Origin: Hippophae tibetana
Lineage: Eukaryota; Streptophyta; Magnoliopsida; Rosales; Elaeagnaceae
Direction of reading: 5' to 3'
Assembly: GCA_037013495.1 (NCBI GenBank)
Contig: CM072807.1
Location: forward strand, 33,336,802 to 33,400,801
DNA: 64,000 nt
Shown here: positions 1 through 12,240 of the stretch, piece after piece
How positions within the stretch are numbered: the stretch's first letter is position 1
Layout: every line of letters begins with the position of its first letter
Program-made: the position numbers and the translations under genes
The notes under the pieces: generated by a model
Seen by the model: the letters and a program-made list of their open reading frames with translations, nothing else
Database searches by the model: none
Told to the model about the DNA's origin: nothing

Positions 1-32
1 TATTAAAACAATTTAAAATTACCATGTGCTTC

Positions 33-66
33 AAAAACAAGCAAAATAAAAAACCTAAAATTTTAA
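33..66 (+). other. A-tract cluster, candidate intrinsically curved DNA
   Basis: Four A-tracts of 4-6 bases (caaaaac, caaaat, taaaaaac, taaaatttt) follow each other at roughly 6-9 base intervals, partly in phase with the helix, and the segment is kept in every monomer. Repeated curvature of this kind is common in satellite DNA and may help nucleosome positioning. Curvature here is inferred from sequence only. Confidence 0.4.
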
Positions 67-235
67 TTCTCGTGAAACTCAGCAAAACAGAGATTTTTTT
101 CAAAAATGTCTCTCATAGCAAATGTTAGAATACAATTCAATGCAGAAACATTCAAAAACTCTTATGAACGCATAATTTAAATGCAGCGGAAACAAAATGG
201 ATTGTAAATATACCTCCTCCCATTGTTCAAAAGAA

Positions 236-246
236 TTTTTTTTTTT
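236..246 (+). repeat. Oligo-T tract of variable length
   Basis: Eleven T here. In other monomers the tract is about 9-13 T, and in D/D2 monomers it begins tatttt. One D subgroup (bodies near 40,520, 44,090, 45,110 and 46,640) has it interrupted as tattttatttt. Length changes shift the reading frame between otherwise identical monomers, which argues against coding. This is a slippage-prone microsatellite and also a likely place for sequencing error. Confidence 0.85.
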
Positions 247-260
247 GAAAAAGTTCATCT

Positions 261-318
261 TCAACCTCCAATTGGGTCAACCCTGCCCGGTTTCACCCAA
301 ACGTATTCTCGGCCGTAT
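261..318 (+). other. GC-rich core of the monomer
   Basis: About 53% G+C (31 of 58 counted) against 28.6% for the whole unit. It contains most class-diagnostic sites: the string between gggt and cccgg, the bases after ggttt, and the EagI-type palindrome CGGCCG (tcgtccg in class B). The nonamer gcccggttt is kept in nearly every copy; exceptions seen are one at about 51,795 (gcccagttt) and one altered flank at about 50,770. The CENP-B-box-like site lies inside this core. Confidence 0.75.
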
Positions 319-1303
319 CTTGATTTTCTAGTGACAGAATCCAGTGTTCTTTTTATCAAAATTCTCATAATACGATTTCTGAGTGATTCATTTTCCCAAT
401 TTGAAGTAAATACATCATTTTAAATAAAAATTTAATTAATGAAGTAAATAAATACCGACGATAAGTCATCTTTATTTTCCAGTTTAAATTCATAAAATCA
501 CTCAAAAAAATATTAAAACAATTTAAAATTACCATATGCATAAAAAAAAAACAAAATAAAAAACCTAAAATTTTAATTCTCGTGAAACTCAGCAAAACAG
601 AGATTTTTTCAAAAATGTCTCTCATAGCAAATGTTAGAATACAATTCAATGCAGAAACATTCAAAAACTCTTATGAACGCATAATTTAAATGAAGCGGAA
701 CCAAAATGGATTGTAAATATATCTCCTCCCATTGTTCAAAAGAATTTTTTTTTTGAAAAACTTCATCTTCAGCCTCCAATTGGGTCAACCCGGCCCGGTT
801 TCACCCAAACGTATTCTCGGCCGTATCTTGATTTTCTGGTGACAGAATCCAGTGTTCTTTTCATCAAAATTCTCATAATACGATTTCTGAGTGATTCATT
901 TTCCCAATTTGAAGTAAATACATCATTTTAAATAAAAATTTAATTAATGAAGTAAATAAATACCGACGATAAGTCGCATTTATTTTCCAGTTTAAATTCA
1001 TAGAATCACTCAAAAAAAATATTAAAACAATTTAAAATTACCATATGCATCAAAAACAAGCAAAATAAAAAATCTAAAATTTTAATTCTCGTGAAACTCA
1101 ACAAATCAGAGACTTTTTTCAAAAATGTCTCGCATAGGAAATGTTAGAATACAATTCAATAGAGAAACATTCAAAAACTCTTATAGACGCATAATTTAAA
1201 TGTAGTGGAAACAAAATGGATTGTAAATATAACTCCTCCCATTGTTCAAAATAATTTTGTTTTTTGAAAAAGTTCATTTTCAGCCTCCAATTGGGTTAAG
1301 CCA

Positions 1304-1320
1304 GCCCGGTTTCACCGAAA
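1304..1320 (-). other. CENP-B-box-like 17-bp site (class B)
   Basis: Minus strand reads TTTCGGTGAAACCGGGC. The known CENP-B box core is NTTCGNNNNANNCGGGN, and all nine fixed positions match. Against the full human consensus YTTCGTTGGAARCGGGA, 13 of 17 positions agree. CENP-B is a pogo-transposase-derived centromere protein that binds this box in alpha satellite DNA of mammals. With this base composition, a chance match to the nine fixed positions on either strand of one 510-bp unit is expected roughly 4 times in 10,000 (my estimate). That the site is used, and by a CENP-B-like protein, is inference. Confidence 0.55.
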
Positions 1321-2831
1321 CGTATTCTCGTCCGTATCTTGATTTTCTGGTGATAGAATCCAGTATTCTTTTTATCAAAATCTCATAATACCATTTCTGA
1401 GTGATTCATTTTCCCAATTTGAAGTAAAGACATCATTTTAAATAAAAATTTAATTAATGAATTAAATAAATACCGACGATAAGTCGCATTTATTTTCAAG
1501 TTTAAATTCATAAAATAACTCAAAAAAAATATTAAAACAATTTAAAATTACCATGTGCTCCAAAAACAAGCAAAATAAAAAACCTAAAATTTTAATTCTC
1601 GTGAAACTCAGCAAAACAGAGAGTTTTTCAAAAATGTCTCTCATAGCAAATGTTAGAATACAATTCAATGCAGAAACATTCAAAAACTCTTATGAACGCA
1701 TAATTTAAATGCAGAGGAAACAAAATGGATTGTAAATATACCTCCTCCCATTGTCCAAAAGAAATTTTTTTTTTTTTGAAAAAGTTCATCTTCAACCTCC
1801 AATTGGGTCAACCCTGCCCGGTTTCACCCAAACGTATTCTCGGCCGTATCTTGATTTTCTGGTGACAGAATCCAGTGTTCTTTTTATCAAAATTCTCATA
1901 ATACGATTTCTGAGTGATTCACTTTCCCAATTTGAAGTAAATACATCATTTTAAATAAAAATTTAATTAATGAAGTAAATAAATACTAACGATAAGTCAT
2001 ATTTATTTTCAAGTTTAAATTCATAAAATCACTCAAAAAAAATATTAAAACAATTTAAAATTACCATATGCATCAAAAACAAACAAAATAAAAAACCTAA
2101 AATTTTAATTCTCGTGAAACTCAGCAAAACAGAGATTTTTTCAAAAATGTCTCTCATAGCAAATGTTAGAATACAATTCAATGCAGAAACATTCAAAAAC
2201 TCTTATGAACGCATAATTTAAATGCAGCAGAAACAAAATGGATTGTAAATATACCTCCTCCCATTGTTCAAAAGAATTTTTTTTTTTTGAAAAAGTTCAT
2301 CTTCAACCTCCAATTGGGTCAACCCGGCCCGGTTTAACCCAAACGTATTCTCGGCCGTATCTTCATTTTCTGGTGACAGAATCCAATTTTCTTTTTATCA
2401 ATATTCCCATAATACGATTTCTGAGTGATTCATTTTCCCAATTTGAAGTAACTACATCATTTTAAATAAAAATTTAATTAATGAAGTAAATAAATACCGA
2501 CGATAAGTCATATTTATTTTCAAGTTTAAATTCATAGAATCACTCAAAAAAAATATTAAAACAATTTAAAATTACCATAAGCATCAAAAACAAACAAAAT
2601 AAAAAACCTAAAATTTTAATTCTCGTGAAACTGAGCAAAACAGAGATTTTTCTCAAAAATGTCTCTCATAGCAAATGTTAGAATACAATTCAATGCAGAA
2701 ACATTCAAAAACTCTTATGAACGCATAATTTAAATGCATCGGAAACAAAATGGATTGTAAATATACCTCCTCCCATTGTTCAAAAGAATATTTTTTTTTG
2801 AAAAAGTTAATCTTCAACCTCCAATTGGGTC

Positions 2832-2844
2832 AACCGGCCCGGTT
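2832..2844. other. Perfect interrupted dyad in class D core
   Basis: The core reads aaccgg-c-ccggtt, two 6-base arms that are exact reverse complements around one central C. All D, D2 and D2' monomers have it. Classes A, B, C and E keep the right arm but have an imperfect left arm. Short symmetric sites often bind protein dimers, but no function can be claimed here. Confidence 0.5.
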
Positions 2845-3345
2845 TCAACCAAACGTATTCCCGGCCGTATCTTTATTTTCTGGTGACAGAATCCAGTGTT
2901 CTTTTCATCAAAATTCTCATAATACAATTTCTGATTGATTCATTTTCCCAATTTGAAGTAAATACATCATTTTAAATAAAAATTTAATTAATGAAGTAAA
3001 TAAATACCGACGATAAGTCGCATTTATTTTCCAGTTTAAATTCATAAAATAACTCAAAAAAATATTAAAACAATTTAAAATTACCATATGCATCAAAAAC
3101 AAGCAAAATAAAAAATCTAAAATTTTAATTCTCGTGAAACTCAGCAAAACAGAGATTTTTTTCAAAAATGTCTCTCATAGGAAATGTTAGAATACAATTC
3201 AATAGAGAAACATTCAAAAACTCTTATGGACGCATAATTTAAATGTAGTGGAAACAAAATGGATTGTAAATATAACTCCTCCCATTGTTCAAAAGAATTT
3301 TTTTTTTGAAACAGTTCATTTTCAGCCTCCAATTGGGTCAAGCCA

Positions 3346-3362
3346 GCCCGGTTTCACCGAAA
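3346..3362 (-). other. CENP-B-box-like site, B' monomer
   Basis: Intact match in the last monomer of the first seven-monomer unit. The later B' copies (units starting 7,652 and 23,969) have cacccaaa here and lack it. Confidence 0.5.
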
Positions 3363-5382
3363 CGTATTCTCGTCCGTATCTTGATTTTCTGGTGATAGAA
3401 TCCAGTATTCTTTTTATCAAAATCTCATAATTCCATTTCTGAGTGATTCATTTTCCCAATTTGAAGTAAATACATCATTTTAAATAAAAATTTAATTAAT
3501 GAAGTAAATAAATACCGACGATAAGTCGCATTTATTTTCAAGTTTAAATTCATAAAATAACTCAAAAAAAATATTAAAACAATTTAAAATTACCATGTGC
3601 TTCAAAAACAAGCAAAATAAAAAACCTAAAATTTTAATTCTCGTGAAACTCAGCAAAACAGAGATTTTTTTCAAAAATGTCTCTCATAGCAAATGTTAGA
3701 ATACAATTCAATGCAGAAACATTCAAAAACTCTTATGAACGCATAATTTAAATGCAGCGGAAACAAAATGGATTGTAAATATACCTCCTCCCATTGTTCA
3801 AAAGAATTTTTTTTTTTGAAAAAGTTCATCTTCAACCTCCAATTGGGTCAACCCTGCCCGGTTTCACCCAAACGTATTCTCGGCCGTATCTTGATTTTCT
3901 AGTGACAGAATCCAGTGTTCTTTTTATCAAAATTCTCATAATACGATTTCTGAGTGATTCATTTTCCCAATTTGAAGTAAATACATCATTTTAAATAAAA
4001 ATTTAATTAATGAAGTAAATAAATACCGACGATAAGTCATCTTTATTTTCCAGTTTAAATTCATAAAATCACTCAAAAAAATATTAAAACAATTTAAAAT
4101 TACCATATGCATAAAAAAAAAAACAAAATAAAAAACCTAAAATTTTAATTCTCGTGAAACTCAGCAAAACAGAGATTTTTTCAAAAATGTCTCTCATAGC
4201 AAATGTTAGAATACAATTCAATGCAGAAACATTCAAAAACTCTTATGAACGCATAATTTAAATGAAGCGGAACCAAAATGGATTGTAAATATATCTCCTC
4301 CCATTGTTCAAAAGAATTTTTTTTTTGAAAAACTTCATCTTCAGCCTCCAATTGGGTCAACCCGGCCCGGTTTCACCCAAACGTATTCTCGGCCGTATCT
4401 TGATTTTCTGGTGACAGAATCCAGTGTTCTTTTTATCAAAATTCTCATAATACGGTTTCTGAGTGATTCATTTTCCCAATTTGAAGTAAATACATCATTT
4501 TAATAAAAATTTAATTAATGAAGTAAATAAATACCGACGATAAGTCATATTTATTTTCAAGTTTAAATTCATAGAATCACTCAAAAAAAATATTAAAACA
4601 ATTTAAAATTACCATATGCATCAAAAACAAGCAAAATAAAAAACCTAAAATTTTAATTCTCGTGAAACTCAGCAAAACAGAGATTTTTTCAAAAATGTCT
4701 CTAATAGCAAATGTTAGAATACAATTCAATGGAGAAACATTCAAAAACTCTTATGAACGCATAATTTAAATGTAGTGGAAACAAAATGGATTGTAAATAT
4801 ACCTCCTCCTATTGTTCAAAAGAATTTTTTTTTTTGAAAAAGTTCATCTTCAACCTCCAATTGGGTCTACTAGCCCGGTTTCACCCAAACGTATTCCCGG
4901 CCGTATCTTGATTTTCTGGTGACAGAATCTAGTGTTCTTTTCATCAAAATTCTCATAATACGATTTCTGAGTGATTCATTTTCCCAATTTGAAGTAAATA
5001 CATCATTTTAAATAAAAATTTAATTAATGAAGTAAATAAATACCGACGATAAGTCGCATTTATTTTCCAGTTTAAATTCATAGAATCACTCAAAAAAAAT
5101 ATTAAAACAATTTAAAATTACCATATGCATCAAAAACAAGCAAAATAAAAAATATAAAATTTTAATTCTCGTGAAACTCAACAAATTAGAGACTTTTTTC
5201 AAAAATGTCTCTCATAGGAAATGTTAGAATACAATTCAATAGAGAAACATTCAAAAACTCTTATGGACGCATAATTTAAATGTAGTGGAAACAAAATGGA
5301 TTATAAATATAACTCCTCCCATTGTTCAAAATAATTTTTTTTTTGAAAAAGTTCATTTTCAGCCTCCAATTGGGTTAAGCCA

Positions 5383-5399
5383 GCCCGGTTTCACCGAAA
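5383..5399 (-). other. CENP-B-box-like site, class B monomer
   Basis: Intact match in the only box-bearing monomer of the nine-monomer derivative at 3,572-8,159. Confidence 0.5.
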
Positions 5400-6631
5400 C
5401 GTATTCTCGTCCGTATCTTGATTTTCTGGTGATAGAATCCAGTATTCTTTTTATCAAAATCTCATAATTCCATTTCTGAGTGATTCATTTTCCCAATTTG
5501 AAGTAAATACATCATTTTAAATAAAAATTTAATTAAAGAATTAAATAAATACCGACGATAAGTCGCATTTATTTTCAAGTTTAAATTCATAAAATAACTC
5601 AAAAAAAATATTAAAACAATTTAAAATTACCATGTGCTTCAAAAACAAGCAAAATAAAAAACCTAAAATTTTAATTCTCGTGAAACTCAGCAAAACAGAG
5701 AGTTTTTCAAAAATGTCTCTCATAGCAAATGTTAGAATACAATTCAATGCAGAAACATTCAAAAACTCTTATGAACGCATAATTTAAATGCAGCGGAAAC
5801 AAAATGGATTGTAAATATACCTCCTCCCATTGTTCAAAAGAATTTTGTTTTTTGAAAAAGTTCATCTTCAACCTCCAATTGGGTCAACCCGGCCCGGTTT
5901 CACCCAAACGTATTCTCGGCCGTATCTTGATTTTCTGGTGACAGAATCCAGTGTTCTTTTTATCAAAATTCTGATAATACGATTTCTGAGTGATTCACTT
6001 TCCCAATTTGAAGTAAATACATCATTTTAAATAAAAATTTAATTAATGAAGTAAATAAATACTAACGATAAGTCATATTTATTTTCCAGTTTAAATTCAT
6101 AAAATCCCTCAAAAAAAAATATTAAAACAATTTAAAATTACCATATGCATCAAAAACAAACAAAATAAAAAACCTAAAATTTTAATTCTCGTGAAACTCA
6201 GCAAAACAGAGATTTTTTCAAAAATGTCTCTCATAGCAAATGTTAGAATACAATTCAATGCAGAAACATTCAAAAACTCTTATGAACGCATAATTTAAAT
6301 GCAGCGGAAACAAAATGGATTGTAAATATACCTCCTCCCATTGTTCAAAAGAATTTTTTTTTTTTTGAAAAAGTTCATCTTCAACCTCCAATTGGGTCAA
6401 CCCGGCCCGGTTTAACCCAAACGTATTCTCGGCCGTATCTTCATTTTCTGGTGACAGAATCCAATTTTCTTTTTATCAATATTCCCATAATACGATTTCT
6501 AAGTGATTCATTTTCCCAATTTGAAGTAACTACATCATTTTAAATAAAAATTTAATTAATGAAGTAAATAAATACCGACGATAAGTCATATTTATTTTCA
6601 AGTTTAAATTCATAGAATCACTCAAAAAAAA

Positions 6632-7142
6632 TATTAAAACAATTTAAAATTACCATAAGCATCAAAAACAAACAAAATAAAAAACCTAAAATTTTAATTC
6701 TCGTGAAACTGAGCAAAACAGAGATTTTTCTCAAAAATGTCTCTCATAGCAAATGTTAGAATACAATTCAATGCAGAAACATTCAAAAACTCTTATGGAC
6801 GCATAATTTAAATGCATCGGAAACAAAATGGATTGTAAATATACCTCCTCCCATTGTTCAAAAGAATATTTTTTTTTGAAAAAGTTCATCTTCAACCTCC
6901 AATTGGGTCAACCCGGCCCGGTTTAACCCAAACGTATTCTCGGCCGTATCTTCATTTTCTGGTGACAGAATCCAATTTTCTTTTTATCAATATTCCCATA
7001 ATACGATTTCTGAGTGATTCATTTTCCCAATTTGAAGTAACTACATCATTTTAAATAAAAATTTAATTAATGAAGTAAATAAATACCGACGATAAGTCAT
7101 ATTTATTTTCAAGTTTAAATTCATAGAATCACTCAAAAAAAA
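6632..7142 (+). repeat. Chimeric D/C monomer
   Basis: The left part is D-like (cataagcat, gagatttttctc, gcatcgg, gaatatttt). From the GC core on it is C-like (ggtttaaccc, ccaattttc, gtaactac). The switch falls at or just after the oligo-T tract, near 6,880-6,915. It lies exactly where a monomer was gained, as expected at an unequal-exchange junction. Confidence 0.7.
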
Positions 7143-8159
7143 TATTAAAACAATTTAAAATTACCATAAGCATCAAAAACAAACAAAATAAAAAACCTAA
7201 AATTTTAATTCTCGTGAAACTCAGCAAAACAGAGATTTTTCTCAAAAATGTCTCTCATAGCAAATGTTAGAATACAATTCAATGCAGAAACATTCAAAAA
7301 CTCTTATGGACGCATAATTTAAATGCATCGGAAACAAAATGGATTGTAAATATACCTCCTCCCATTGTTCAAAAGAATATTTTTTTTTGAAAAAGTTAAT
7401 CTCCAACCTCCAATTGGGTCAACCGGCCCGGTTTCAACCAAACGTATTCCCGGCCGTATCTTTATTTTCTGGTGACAGAATCCAGTGTTCTTTTCATCAA
7501 AATTCTCATAATACGATTTCTGATTGATTCATTTTCCCAATTTGAATTAAATACATCATTTTAAATAAAAATTTAATTAATGAAGTAAATAAATACCGAC
7601 GATAAGTCGCATTTATTTTCCAGTTTAAATTCATAAAATAACTCAAAAAAATATTAAAACAATTTAAAATTACCATATGCATCAAAAACAAGCAAAATAA
7701 AAAATCTAAAATTTTAATTCTCGTGAAACTCAGCAAAACAGAGATTTTTTTCAAAAATGTCTCTCATAGGAAATGTTAGAATACAATTCAATAGAGAAAC
7801 ATTCAAAAACTCTTATGGACGCATAATTTAAATGTAGGGGAAACAAAATGGATTGTAAATATAACTCCTGCCATTGTTCAAAAGAATTTTTTTTTTGAAA
7901 CAGTTCATTTTCAGCCTCCAATTGGGTCAACCCTGCCCGGTTTCACCCAAACGTATTCTCGTCCGTATCTTGATTTTCTGGTGATAGAATCCAGTATTCT
8001 TTTTATCAAAATCTCATAATTCCATTTCTCAGTGATTCATTTTCCCAATTTGAAGTAAATACATCATTTTAAATAAAAATTTAATTAATGAAGTAAATAA
8101 ATACCGACGATAAGTCGCATTTATTTTCAAGTTTAAATTCATAAAATAACTCAAAAAAA

Positions 8160-10199
8160 TATTAAAACAATTTAAAATTACCATATGCATCAAAAACAAG
8201 CAAAATAAAAAACCTAAAATTTTAATTCTCGTGAAACTCAGCAAAACAGAGATTTTTTCAAAAATGTCTCTAATAGCAAATGTTAGAATACAATTCAATG
8301 GAGAAACATTCAAAAACTCTTATGAACGCATAATTTAAATGTAGTGGAAACAAAATGGATTGTAAATATACCTCCTCCTATTGTTCAAAAGAATTTTTTT
8401 TTTTGAAAAAGTTCATCTTCAACCTCCAATTGGGTCTACTAGCCCGGTTTCACCCAAACGTATTCCCGGCCGTATCTTGATTTTCTGGTGACAAAATCCA
8501 TTGTTCTTTTCATCAAAATTCTCATAATACGATTTCTGAGTGATTCATTTTCCCAATTTGAAGTAAATACATCATTTTAAATAAAAATTTAATTAATGAA
8601 GTAAATAAATACCGACGATAAGTCGCATTTATTTTCTAGTTTAAATTCATAGAATCACTCAAAAAAAATATTAAAACAATTTAAAATTACCATATGCATC
8701 AAAAACAAGCAAAATAAAAAATCTAAAATTTTAATTCTCGTGAAACTCAACAAATCAGAGACTTTTTTCAAAAATGTCTCTCATAGGAAATGTTAGAATA
8801 CAATTCAATAGAGAAACATTCAAAAACTCTTATGGACGCATAATTTAAATGTAGTGGAAACAAAATGGATTGTAAATATAACTCCTCCCATTGTTCAAAA
8901 TAATTTTTTTTTTGAAAAAGTTCATTTTCAGCCTCCAATTGGGTTAAGCCAGCCCGGTTTCACCGAAACGTATTCTCGTCCGTATCTTGATTTTCTGGTG
9001 ATAGAATCCAGTATTCTTTTTATCAAAATCTCATAATTCCATTTCTGAGTGATTCATTTTCCCAATTTGAAGTAAAGACATCATTTTAAATAAAAATTTA
9101 ATTAATGAATTAAATAAATACCGACGATAAGTCATATTTATTTTCAAGTTTAAATTCATAAAATAACTCAAAAAAAATATTAAAACAATTTAAAATTACC
9201 ATGTGCTTCAAAAACAAGCAAAATAAAAAACCTAAAATTTTAATTCTCGTGCAACTCAGCAAAACAGAGAGTTTTTCAAAAATGTCTCTCATAGCAAATG
9301 TTAGAATACAATTCAATGCAGAAACATTCAAAAACTCTTATGAACGCATAATTTAAATGCAGCGGAAACAAAATGGATTGTAAATATACCTCCTCCCATT
9401 GTTCAAAAGAATTTTTTTTTTTTGAAAAAGTTCATCTTCAACCTCCAATTGGGTCAACCCGGCCCGGTTTCACCCAAACGTATTCTCGGCCGTATCTTGA
9501 TTTTCTGGTGACAGAATCCAGTGTTCTTTTTATCAAAATTCTGATAATACGATTTCTTAGTGATTCACTTTCCCAATTTGAAGTAAATACATCATTTTAA
9601 ATAAAAATTTAATTAATGAAGTAAATAAATACTAACGATAAGTCATATTTATTTTCCAGTTTAAATTCATAAAATCCCTCAAAAAAAAATATTAAAACAA
9701 TTTAAAATTACCATATGCATCAAAAACAAACAAAATAAAAAACCTAAAATTTTAATTCTCGTGAAACTCAGCAAAACAGAGATTTTTTCAAAAATGTCTC
9801 TCATAGCAAATGTTAGAATACAATTCAATGCAGAAACATTCAAAAACTCTTATGAACGCATAATTTAAATGCAGCGGAAACAAAATGGATTGTAAATATA
9901 CCTCCTCCCATTGTTCAAAAGAATTTTTTTTTTTTGAAAAAGTTCATCTTCAACCTCCAATTGGGTCAACCCGGCCCGGTTTAACCCAAACGTATTCTCG
10001 GCCGTATCTTCATTTTCTGGTGACAGAATCCAATTTTCTTTTTATCAATATTCCCATAATACGATTTCTGAGTGATTCATTTTCCCAATTTGAAGTAACT
10101 ACATCATTTTAAATAAAAATTTAATTAATGAAGTAAATAAATACCGACGATAAGTCGCATTTATTTTCCAGTTTAAATTCATAAAATAACTCAAAAAAA
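8160..10199 (+). repeat. HOR E-B-A'-C, copy 1
   Basis: Monomer starts are 8160, 8669, 9178 and 9690. This is the first of seven full four-monomer units. Private variants: acaaaatccattg in E and gtcatattta in the B tail where other copies have gtcgcattta. A' carries gtgcaactc. Confidence 0.9.
8952..8968 (-). other. CENP-B-box-like site, HOR copy 1
   Basis: Intact match in the B monomer of the first E-B-A'-C unit. The next box is 2,040 bp downstream. Confidence 0.5.
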
Positions 10200-12240
10200 T
10201 ATTAAAACAATTTAAAATTACCATATGCATCAAAAACAAGCAAAATAAAAAACCTAAAATTTTAATTCTCGTGAAACTCAGCAAAACAGAGATTTTTTCA
10301 AAAATGTCTCTAATAGCAAATGTTAGAATACAATTCAATGGAGAAACATTCAAAAACTCTTATGAACGCATAATTTAAATGTAGTGGAAACAAAATGGAT
10401 TGTAAATATACCTCCTCCTATTGTTCAAAAGAATTTTTTTTTTTGAAAAAGTTCATCTTCAACCTCCAATTGGGTCTACTAGCCCGGTTTCACCCAAACG
10501 TATTCCCGGCCGTATCTTGATTTTCTGGTGACAGAATCCATTGTTCTTTTCATCAAAATTCTCATAATACGATTTCTGAGTGATTCATTTTCCCAATTTG
10601 AAGTAAATACATCATTTTAAATAAAAATTTAATTAATGAAGTAAATAAATACCGACGATAAGTCGCATTTATTTTCCAGTTTAAATTCATAGAATCACTC
10701 AAAAAAAATATTAAAACAATTTAAAATTACCATATGCATCAAAAACAAGCAAAATAAAAAATCTAAAATTTTAATTCTCGTGAAACTCAACAAATCAGAG
10801 ACTTTTTTCAAAAATGTCTCTCATAGGAAATGTTAGAATACAATTCAATAGAGAAACATTCAAAAACTCTTATGGACGCATAATTTAAATGTAGTGGAAA
10901 CAAAATGGATTGTAAATATAACTCCTCCCATTGTTCAAAATAATTTTTTTTTTGAAAAAGTTCATTTTCAGCCTCCAATTGGGTTAAGCCAGCCCGGTTT
11001 CACCGAAACGTATTCTCGTCCGTATCTTGATTTTCTGGTGATAGAATCCAGTATTCTTTTTATCAAAATCTCATAATTCCATTTCTGAGTGATTCATTTT
11101 CCCAATTTGAAGTAAAGACATCATTTTAAATAAAAATTTAATTAATGAATTAAATAAATACCGACGATAAGTCGCATTTATTTTCAAGTTTAAATTCATA
11201 AAATAACTCAAAAAAAATATTAAAACAATTTAAAATTACCATGTGCTTCAAAAAGAAGCAAAATAAAAAACCTAAAATTTTAATTCTCGTGCAACTCAGC
11301 AAAACAGAGAGTTTTTCAAAAATGTCTCTCATAGCAAATGTTAGAATACAATTCAATGCAGAAACATTCAAAAACTCTTATGAACGCATAATTTAAATGC
11401 AGCGGAAACAAAATGGATTGTAAATATACCTCCTCCCATTGTTCAAAAGAATTTTTTTTTTTTGAAAAAGTTCATCTTCAACCTCCAATTGGGTCAACCC
11501 GGCCCGGTTTCACCCAAACGTATTCTCGGCCGTATCTTGATTTTCTGGTGACAGAATCCAGTGTTCTTTTTATCAAAATTCTGATAATACGATTTCTGAG
11601 TGATTCACTTTCCCAATTTGAAGTAAATACATCATTTTAAATAAAAATTTAATTAATGAAGTAAATAAATACTAACGATAAGTCATATTTATTTTCCAGT
11701 TTAAATTCATAAAATCCCTCAAAAAAAATATTAAAACAATTTAAAATTACCATATGCATCAAAAACAAACAAAATAAAAAACCTAAAATTTTAATTCTCG
11801 TGAAACTCAGCAAAACAGAGATTTTTTCAAAAATGTCTCTCATAGCAAATGTTAGAATACAATTCAATGCAGAAACATTCAAAAACTCTTATGAACGCAT
11901 AATTTAAATGCAGCGGAAACAAAATGGATTGTAAATATACCTCCTCCCATTGTTCAAAAGAATTTTTTTTTTTTTGAAAAAGTTCATCTTCAACCTCCAA
12001 TTGGGTCAACCCGGCCCGGTTTAACCCAAACGTATTCTCGGCCGTATCTTCATTTTCTGGTGACAGAATCCAATTTTCTTTTTATCAATATTCCCATAAT
12101 ACGATTTCTGAGTGATTCATTTTCCCAATTTGAAGTAACTACATCATTTTAAATAAAAATTTAATTAATGAAGTAAATAAATACCGACGATAAGTCGCAT
12201 TTATTTTCCAGTTTAAATTCATAAAATAACTCAAAAAAAA
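10200..12240 (+). repeat. HOR E-B-A'-C, copy 2
   Basis: Starts are 10200, 10709, 11218 and 11729. E has ccattgttc; A' has caaaaagaagc, a variant shared only with the copy at 15,299-17,339. Confidence 0.9.
10992..11008 (-). other. CENP-B-box-like site, HOR copy 2
   Basis: Intact match in the second E-B-A'-C unit, 2,040 bp from the sites on both sides. Confidence 0.5.

Larger units (their letters stand above)
1..510 (+). repeat. Reference monomer (class A), anatomy of the unit
   Basis: The base count is 91 C and 55 G in 510 (28.6% G+C), with about 10 CpG against 9.8 expected. In order it holds: a near-constant A/T start (1-25); a class-specific hexamer region, here catgtgctt, elsewhere catatgcat or cataagcat; an A-tract-rich segment (33-66); a moderately mixed segment to about 230; an oligo-T tract (236-246); a GC-rich core (261-318); and an A/T-rich tail ending in a run of A. 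Read as protein, each frame stops within the unit. A near-identical copy lies 3,571 bp downstream and shares a rare tctagtgacag variant near 327-337. Confidence 0.9.
1..3571 (+). repeat. Seven-monomer unit A-F-B-A'-C-D-B'
   Basis: Monomer starts are 1, 511, 1020, 1530, 2043, 2554 and 3063. The next A monomer (3,572) is almost the same as the first, including tctagtgacag and the altered A-run before acaaaat in the following F monomer. A seven-monomer period of 3,571 bp is therefore seen here once plus two monomers. It looks like the older order from which the neighbouring blocks derive. Confidence 0.8.
3572..8159 (+). repeat. Nine-monomer derivative A-F-E-B-A'-C-C/D-D-B'
   Basis: Starts are 3572, 4082, 4591, 5100, 5609, 6120, 6632, 7143 and 7652. 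Compared with the seven-monomer unit it has an added E after F and an added chimeric monomer between C and D. The B' monomer at the end (gtagggg, gaaacagttc, tctcagtg) is followed by E rather than A, and this leads into the four-monomer block. Confidence 0.78.

Noticed and set aside
101-246. Possible internal duplication within the monomer (T-run followed by A-run at about 92-107 and 236-252)
   Set aside because: The likeness is confined to low-complexity T and A runs and does not extend into flanking bases.
311-316. CGGCCG palindrome in most non-B monomers as a regulatory site
   Set aside because: It is useful as a restriction marker of about 510-bp periodicity, but nothing else supports a function and class B lacks it.
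410-510. aataaa polyadenylation-like signals and a tttattttccag splice-acceptor-like string in monomer tails
   Set aside because: Such strings are expected often in DNA with about 71% A+T and are not linked to any coding region here.
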